Assembly: GCA_020746875.1 (NCBI GenBank)
Contig: JAGTJL010000018.1
Coordinates: 1,426,001-1,490,000, forward strand
DNA length: 64,000 nucleotides
Direction: 5' to 3'
Origin: Rhexocercosporidium sp. MPI-PUGE-AT-0058
Taxonomy: Eukaryota > Ascomycota > Leotiomycetes > Helotiales
The notes beneath the pieces are model-generated. The model saw only the letters and a list, made by a program, of their open reading frames with translations, was not told where the DNA came from and did no database searches. The position numbers were made by a program, and so were the translations under genes. Position 1 is the first letter of the stretch. Each line of letters begins with the position of its first letter. Of this stretch, positions 57,991-64,000 are shown piece after piece.

Positions 57991-58889
57991 TTCAGTCCTA
58001 ACTTATTATAATATATATCGGCAAGAGAATTCGTAAACAGATTTATGGGAAAACTTCTTTATTTATATTTTATAACGCTTATTTAGTATTAAATAAAGCG
58101 TTAACGGAACGAGCAGCGAGATTATTGGCTTCTGCGATTTCTTTTTTAAGTTTATTATCCTTAACTTGTTAAGATCTCTGTAAAATCAGAGTCGAAAGCT
58201 GAAGCCGTGTTTAAACTATAAAGATTTATAATTTAGAAACTTTATTATAAATTCAAGAATAAATCGTATTATTGTTTTCGATGACTGCTCCTTTTAAGAG
58301 CATAATAAATGTAAGTTTCTCGCCAACGATATTTTGAAAAAGATATTTGCAATTTAATTAAGAGATATCATAAATAACCTGGCCGAATAAGGATTATTAC
58401 GATCGAACTTCGACTATTGCTTATTAGAGATATATTATAAGTGGATTCCGATATCTCTGCTAGAAGATTAATATAATAATAGAATAAAGTTATATTTTTT
58501 GTAATTTTACGTAATAATAGCAATAGTAAGTTATATTAATTAGCTTTAAGACGTTTTAATCTCCACGACTCTATTCTTTTCCCGACTTATCTTATACATA
58601 AAAAGAAGTTTATAATAAGCATTTGCTTTTAGCGGGCTATATAATGCTAACTTTAAGCAGAATCATTAAAGATATAATATATCTTATCGAAAGATATTGT
58701 CTGGAATCGCAGGTCTAACAAGACTTAACAAGAAGAGATATAAATAAAGTATATTTTCAGAAGAAACTAAAAGATTAAACGCGTTTACGTTTAATTGCAG
58801 TTCTAAGATTTCTTATACTATTAATTTTATTAATTTAATAATCTGATAACTCTTTATAAATGTATGCTTTAAACTTTGCTCGTACCCTT

Positions 58890-59445
58890 TAGTCCCGTCG
58901 CATAATAATAGCTTATTCAAAAGTTTCCTTAATCACAACTCTTATTATACTTGTGATATCTAGCTTGCTTAACTTTCTTTTCGTTATTTAAGTACTTTCT
59001 AAATATTCTTCCGCATTTAGCTAATATCAGCGTCCGAATCCGCGACCGAAACGACGTAATTTAATTAAATGCAGCTTTTAAAAACAAGGATTTCTCGACC
59101 GGTATTATTGACTACCGCTTTCTCTGTCGTATATATTATCGGTTTTAATTCGGTGAAGATATTATTAATTTTTAGGCTCGTTTCTTCGTGCATCTCTCGA
59201 ACGGGAGTATGCTTAATAATAGGATTAATTGGGTTAACTTTTCCGCTAGGCAGTTCGAAGACGTTAGGGAAATAGACTTCGTAAGCAGCCTTCTTTAATA
59301 AAAGAATTTATAGAATTTTATTAAAAGCTGAAGCATCTCGAAGAATAGCTGCTCCGATAACGACCTTATCGTACGATTGTTTAGTAGCGGAAAGCTAGTA
59401 TTGAAGAAATTCCTTTTATGAGAAGTTAAGGATTGACGGATTCGC
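58890..59445 (-). pseudogene. Nudix hydrolase-like reading frame, RIP-degraded
   Basis: Minus strand from 59445: DKVVIGAAILRDASAFNKIL, ILLLKKAAYEVYFPNVFELP, then the Nudix-box region SGKVNPINPIIKHTPVREMH followed by EETSLKINNIF (R-E-U-x-E-E-x-G-U with Gly to Ser), then VSVADSDADI. After one frame shift come LNAEEYLEST and KLDITSIIRVVIKETFE, which match the C-terminal strand and helix of fungal Nudix proteins. The class hydrolyses nucleoside-diphosphate-linked compounds; the substrate of this one cannot be told. It lies directly downstream of the MULE transposase on the same strand, so it may be a captured host gene or an older gene buried in the repeat. Inactive through stops and the frame shift. 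Confidence 0.6.
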
Positions 59446-60945
59446 CTAGTAGGATTATATTAACGCGACTCGGTACAGTTATAACTTTTTTAAGGAAATA
59501 GATTAAATAGCGTGAAAGCAATCATAGAATGCGTCGTATAGTGGAAAAACATTAATAACAGAATGTAATTAGATAGCGCAAACGCCGTTACATGAATTGA
59601 AGGCGGTATATCCCGGAGCTAGTAACCGAAGTCCCGTGCAAAAGCAGACCCAGAGCCTGCGAATTTTTGAGCTACCTCGCAACCTGAAAAAGTCCTCATT
59701 AAATAACGTTAATCACGAATTTCTTCGTAACAAATTGCGAACTTGAGATTTTATAATTCTTTTGTTTTCTTAAATGATCTTTAGTAAAGCCCGGCTATAG
59801 ACAAACTGAAGGATAGCAGCGAAAAGAGGCATATTTGTATTATGTTTAAGTCGTAATTGCTGCTATGCAATAGCTATACGAATGCTAGTATATTAAGCGG
59901 TCCAAAAAAGCTGTAATTTGAGGACACACCTTTAAGGTCTGCATGCCCACGCTGTAAATATAGCTTTAAAGTGGCATAATAACCTTCGATAGGACTTGTC
60001 ATAGTGATTCCGAAGTGATTTAATTAGTTGACCCAATAGGCTATAAGCTTTTTCTTTTAAAGGAGTTAAGTACTTTTATAGTAACTTATCGCTTGTAATA
60101 AGAACTAGATCCTTATCTTTTCAAGTAATTTATTATAAGACTGTTCCGTTGTATTAGTTAAAAGGGTATTCTAGTAGCTGAGAAATGCTTAAAACCGCGG
60201 GTGACGTACTTATTTCTTATTATCTCCTTTAATCGGACTTAGGAAATACTTCTTATTCTTTGTTAATATATTTATATTAGCCTGCCACCGACAAAGAATA
60301 TAACGGGATCGAAGGAACTATATATTTAGACACTTAATTAAAGCTAGTTCCCTATCTGTTATAATAGAAACTAGCTCTGCAATAGTGTTTTTAAATATTA
60401 AAGATTGAAGCTGAGTAAGAGCCTATGTGTAATCGCATTAAGTCTCCCTTAACAAAAATGCCGACCCTAATTAAACGATTATATTATTCCTTATTACTTT
60501 ATATATATTTAGCAATAGCATGTTAAATCGGTTGGTCTTATATATGCAATTAAAAAGTAAAACATCGGAATGCTACTTTTAAAGCTCGACTAAAGTAGGA
60601 TAGATAAAGAATAGTCGTTGTAAGGGACCGGTTTAAGGGTAATACTGAAGGTGGAAATCATTAGCTTGTAATTCTTATATAACTTATTAGTATATAAGTA
60701 GACAAATATTATTATATAAAGTACTTTCATAAGCTATTGAATAGGTGTCTTTCCGCCTAATTGCTTTTTACGCTTACTTTGTATAAGATTAGAGATATTT
60801 TTAGAGCTTAATATGATACTTGAGTCTTCTTCTTATAGAGCTGACAGAATCTGAGCGTTTGAGAGACTAGCCTTAGCTAAGGTATTAATGGAAGCAAGAA
60901 TCTCTGCGGACGCAGAAGCAATTCTATGTGCTGGATGCACCAGTA

Positions 60946-62396
60946 GGTGCTGGAATTCGCTGCGCACGCTAATTAAGCGAGATTTTACAAAAGGGGTAAG
61001 AAAGCAACAAATATTATTATTCTAGCTACGTATTACCAAAAGGCAGTCTTAATAGCTTTCCCCCCATTCTTTATAAGGCGATCGCATCGGCTAGGCATAT
61101 TTGAAATACGCGCGCGAATCTCCTGCATAATAACCTTATCCCATTCCTCTTGAATCGCTGCTCTTATATCCTCGTCCCTGTAGAAGATTCGACGCCGTAA
61201 TCGATTCTTTATAATATTCCAGCATGCCTTAATAAGATTAAGATCAGGTGATTAAGCTAGGTGCTTGAGATTTTCGATTTAATTGAGCTCTTTTAACTGT
61301 CGAGTGAGGCCTTCCTTGCGCATGCTATAAGACGGGTCCTTATCCTCTTATAAATACCACGAACCACCGTATGTATAACGTAGCTTTTGTACCGTATTAA
61401 TATACACGGGAAAGAGTCTCTCGGTATAGTACTTTTGAGTTATATAGTTACTAGCTACTCTTTTTTCGACCTGATATAGCTTCTGAGCCTCCTAATCGAG
61501 CACTTTTTAATGATACTCTTCTTTAGTTTCGGTCTTTGGTCGACGACGAGGCTTAAAAAGCATTAGAAGTTGCTCGATTTCATCTTCTTCGTCGTTATAA
61601 AACATTAATATGTCGCACTTCGTATACTAATTAACCCATCCTGCTACGTGAAACTTTAAGCCTTCTTTTAGTAACTTTTTCATAATATTCTCGTCGTCAT
61701 ATCGCGTCCCTTGCTCTTGTAATATATCTCCGACAGCTTGCGAGGAAAGATTAATATGCATCTCGTCCGTAAACACAATATAGCTCCAGAAATCCTCGAT
61801 CGATTTGCCTTTATACTCGATTCCGTACTTGATACGCGCATCCCGATTACTTTAAGAAACCTGCTTCTTTACGAACGCTATTTTATATCTCCGACCTCCT
61901 TTTATATGCTCCTTTAACTTATATTATAATTAACGCTTCTTAACAAGTAAATTATAATATGCGATTTGAGCTTCGTAGAGCTGGTTTCGGACCGGGTTGC
62001 GCTTTGGATCGACGAGCATATAGCATATCGCAAGAGTAACTTTCGAGCGTCGCCTAAGGTTTTTTAATAGCTTACGTGTTCTCTAAATAGCTAAATGACT
62101 TAGGTTCGCCTTCTGTTAGTTCTATAATCGTCCAGTGCTCCCAGCAAGCTTTTCATTACGGCAAATCTGTCGTAGAGACTTTACCTCAAGATCTTGATCG
62201 AACGCGTCAAAAAAGTGCTAACGTCGCGTTATCTCTGAAATGCTATGCTTCAGAGGTATCGGAAGAGGTATGAATCGGTCGGTTTGACGTGTGTTAACTG
62301 GTATAGTGATTTATTGAAGTTATTATTATGTTAAGAGCGCGATGCGCGATTTCGTATTTCCCGCTAATTTTAGCGTGCGCAGCGAATTCTTGCACC
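60946..62396 (-). mobile_element. mariner-type element nested in the MULE, TSD TA
   Basis: Termini: left GGTGCTGGAATTCGCTGCGC, right (reverse complement) GGTGCAAGAATTCGCTGCGC, both continuing acgctaa. TA flanks at 60944-60945 and 62397-62398. 1451 bp with a minus-strand transposase. The rejoined target reads gcaccagTActggtgg, a palindrome around the TA. Confidence 0.9.
61030..62260 (-). pseudogene. mariner-type transposase, degraded
   Basis: Minus strand: IEDFWSYIVFTDEMHINLSS (first catalytic Asp) near 61790, a segment with CDILMFYNDEEDEIEQLLML, then GSWYL-stop-EDKDPSYSMRKEG near 61330 (second Asp region), SPDLNLIKACWNIIKNRLRR near 61210 (the S-P-D-L-N-P-I-E motif with Glu to Lys) and EEWDKVIMQEIRARISNMPS near 61110. 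The C-terminal GGKAIKTAFW precedes the end at about 61030. Only around ten stops, fewer than in the surrounding MULE. Confidence 0.82.
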
Positions 62397-63004
62397 TACT
62401 GGTGGATGAGCTGTAGAATCTGTAGAAGCCGTATGGTTGTGTGTAGCCTTTAAAACCTTAACCTCTTACTTCTCTAATACTTTGCCTTTTGAAAGAGTAA
62501 TTCTTATTAAGTAACTACACTTCTTTGAGCTTGTATTATAGCGCCTCTTTAAAAGATGGATATCTTTTTGCTTTTTTCTTAAGTCGTATTTACTTGCGCG
62601 GTCGCAGACAAATAGTGCACGGAATAGCTTAGTGTCTTATTGTTTAAAGGCATACTTATTAGCTTTCGTATGCGCCTGGCACGCAGTAAAACTAGTGGCA
62701 ATATTACTGTAAATTGCTGCAGGAGGTGTAGGGCCGTAAGTTTGAGGGATGGAAGCTATGAAAGTAATAGGAATGGTGGTGGTGGGAATTAATTAAAGTG
62801 TGTATACCATACAGGTAGTCTAAATAACTTCAATTTTTACCGTTAGGGGTGATTATATAATTATAAATATTTATACTATATATAAGGACCCCTTGCCCTA
62901 CAGTACAAATTACTATGGCAGGGCAGGCTTAATAAATGACGCTCGCCAAGTCAATAAATTTTAGCGTATGGCGGTTTAACAATTTCCGTATGGCGATTTA
63001 GCTG

Positions 63005-64000
63005 TGCCCTTCAATAATTAGGAATTAAGGTTTAGTTTAATATTTCGCGACTAATAACGCCTAAAGCAGTCTTCGTTAATTACGTTTTAAATAACCTTTT
63101 TCGCATAAAAGCCGCTATAAATAGATTTTAAGAAAGTGTTTTTATTATATTCGGAACTTTACTATTTAAGTACAGAACTCCTTCGAATCTGCTTCGAGTC
63201 AGATACTTATTTTTATTAAGATTTATTATATTTTAATTAATTTCTAAAAAAACTTATTAAGTTAAGTCCTTTAGCTGCTACGACCTCCTTAAGAGCGCTT
63301 CTTAATTTAAAAACACTTATTTATTTCGCCTTTTAAACCTAGCGTCGCTACTCGAAAGAATAAAAGCAAAGCTGGGGATAATATAGATTATAATAACCTT
63401 AACGTTTTTAAAAGGACTCTTTTAAGCCGTTAATAACCGAACTGAAGACTAGGCTAATAAATAAAAAGAACTCTAATTTAGCCTTATTAAAATCGAAGCT
63501 ATACTCGTAGCTTTTATTAACTTTTGGCTTAATTTTAAAAAGGCTAACAATAATCCTGAAAAAGACCTTGCTCCTTTCGAGTCTTTCGAACCCCCTTAAA
63601 GTCGCTACGAACTCTTACTCCCCTTTACTTTAATTAATAAAATTTAATAAAAGTTCGCTAAAAGGCTATGCTTTTCTTACTTTTAAAGCTTAATTAGGCT
63701 CGTTTCGGCCTCTTAAGATTTAATTAGCAGAAAAGATTATTTTATTAAATAATAGCTCGGACCCTTTCTTTAAATAATAGCGTACTTTAGTCTAAGACCG
63801 CTTTAAAGTTAACGCTAATCTTTACTTAACGAAAAGAGCGCGTCGTGCTCTTATTTAAAGATTAATTATTAAAATAATAAGATTTTATTTAAAATCGTAA
63901 TACCTTTTAAAAACTTATTCTTTTAAGACCGCTAAAAGAATAATTATATTTTTGGAATCTTATTTTCTAACCGGCCACGAAGCGGACGAGTTTCGGTCCG
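63005..64000 (+). mobile_element. Truncated second copy of Gypsy E (5' gag region), runs off the window
   Basis: Reverse complement of 63005-63260 matches 31590-31880 of Gypsy E (for example aagtatctgactcgaagcag versus aagtatctgattcgaggcaa), and the match continues to the window end through the gag region (63340-64000 against 31500 downward). No LTR precedes it: the match starts at cttcaataattaggaattaagg inside the internal region. It is a 5'-truncated or rearranged copy in plus orientation. Confidence 0.85.

Larger units (their letters stand above)
59560..62750 (-). pseudogene. MULE transposase, interrupted and degraded
   Basis: Minus strand, N to C: TSFTACQAHTKANKYAFKQ, FRALFVCDRASKYDLRKKQK and VKVLKATHNHTASTDSTAHP (FAR1/WRKY-like DNA-binding region) at 62700-62400; then the mariner insertion; then, from 60940, ASAEILASINTLAKASLSNA; then VSIITDRELALIKCLNI near 60350 (catalytic Asp of the D-R-E/D motif) and ILCRWQANINILTKNKKYF (C-x2-H-type motif, with Gln at the usual His), continuing to KHNTNMPLFAAILQFVYSRA near 59850. 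Many stops. The domain order is that of fungal MULE transposases. Confidence 0.75.
57990..62800 (-). mobile_element. Mutator-like (MULE) element, RIP-degraded, with nested mariner
   Basis: A minus-strand MULE transposase is legible from about 62740 down to 59560, interrupted by a mariner at 60946-62396. A Nudix-like reading frame follows at 59445-58890 on the same strand. The limits given are where RIP-type composition starts and stops; I did not find the terminal inverted repeats or a 9-bp duplication. Confidence 0.6.

Overview
The window looks like a chromosome segment of a filamentous ascomycete (Pezizomycotina). Genes have short GT-AG introns with CTAAC/CTGAC branch motifs, a HET-domain gene is present, and most of the window is very AT-rich, TpA-rich sequence in which recognisable transposon proteins are broken by many TAA/TAG codons. 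That pattern is what repeat-induced point mutation (RIP, C-to-T mainly in CpA) leaves. No bacterial or viral gene organisation was seen.

Layout. 1-7849: remains of Copia-type LTR elements, including two inverted copies of one LTR. 7850-32945: one Gypsy element (A, + strand, TSD TAAGA) inflated to 25 kb by nested insertions: an 8.1-kb Copia element (B, - strand, 9420-17519), a pogo/Fot1 DNA transposon (18044-20562), a short repeat (22703-23027) and a complete 7.7-kb Gypsy element (E, - strand, 24516-32176, TSD CGATC). 32946-38640: a GC-balanced gene island with a multi-pass membrane protein, a leucine-zipper protein and a divergent gene pair in which each gene carries one in-frame stop. 38645-44254: three Tc1/mariner-superfamily elements end to end, each separated by exactly one TA. 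44525-49889: a large intron-rich gene on the - strand for a secreted subtilisin-like protease with repeated cysteine-rich modules. 50595-53298: an inverted-repeat element and a Tad1-like LINE remnant split by a solo LTR. 54512-56386: a HET-domain gene with no visible start codon. About 57990-62800: a Mutator-like (MULE) element with a degraded Nudix hydrolase reading frame beside the transposase and a mariner nested inside. 63005-64000: a truncated second copy of Gypsy E.

The genes give no sign of one shared pathway. The secreted protease and the HET protein are both typical of fast-evolving, repeat-flanked fungal islands (extracellular interaction; allorecognition). The two adjacent genes with a Gln-to-stop change of RIP type (CAG to TAG, CAA to TAA) suggest RIP leaking into single-copy genes, or possibly stop-codon readthrough.

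Limits: all translations and alignments were made by eye. Terminal repeats and target-site duplications were read directly. Coordinates of degraded coding regions are approximate, and exon borders of the protease gene between about 48.1 and 48.5 kb are unresolved.
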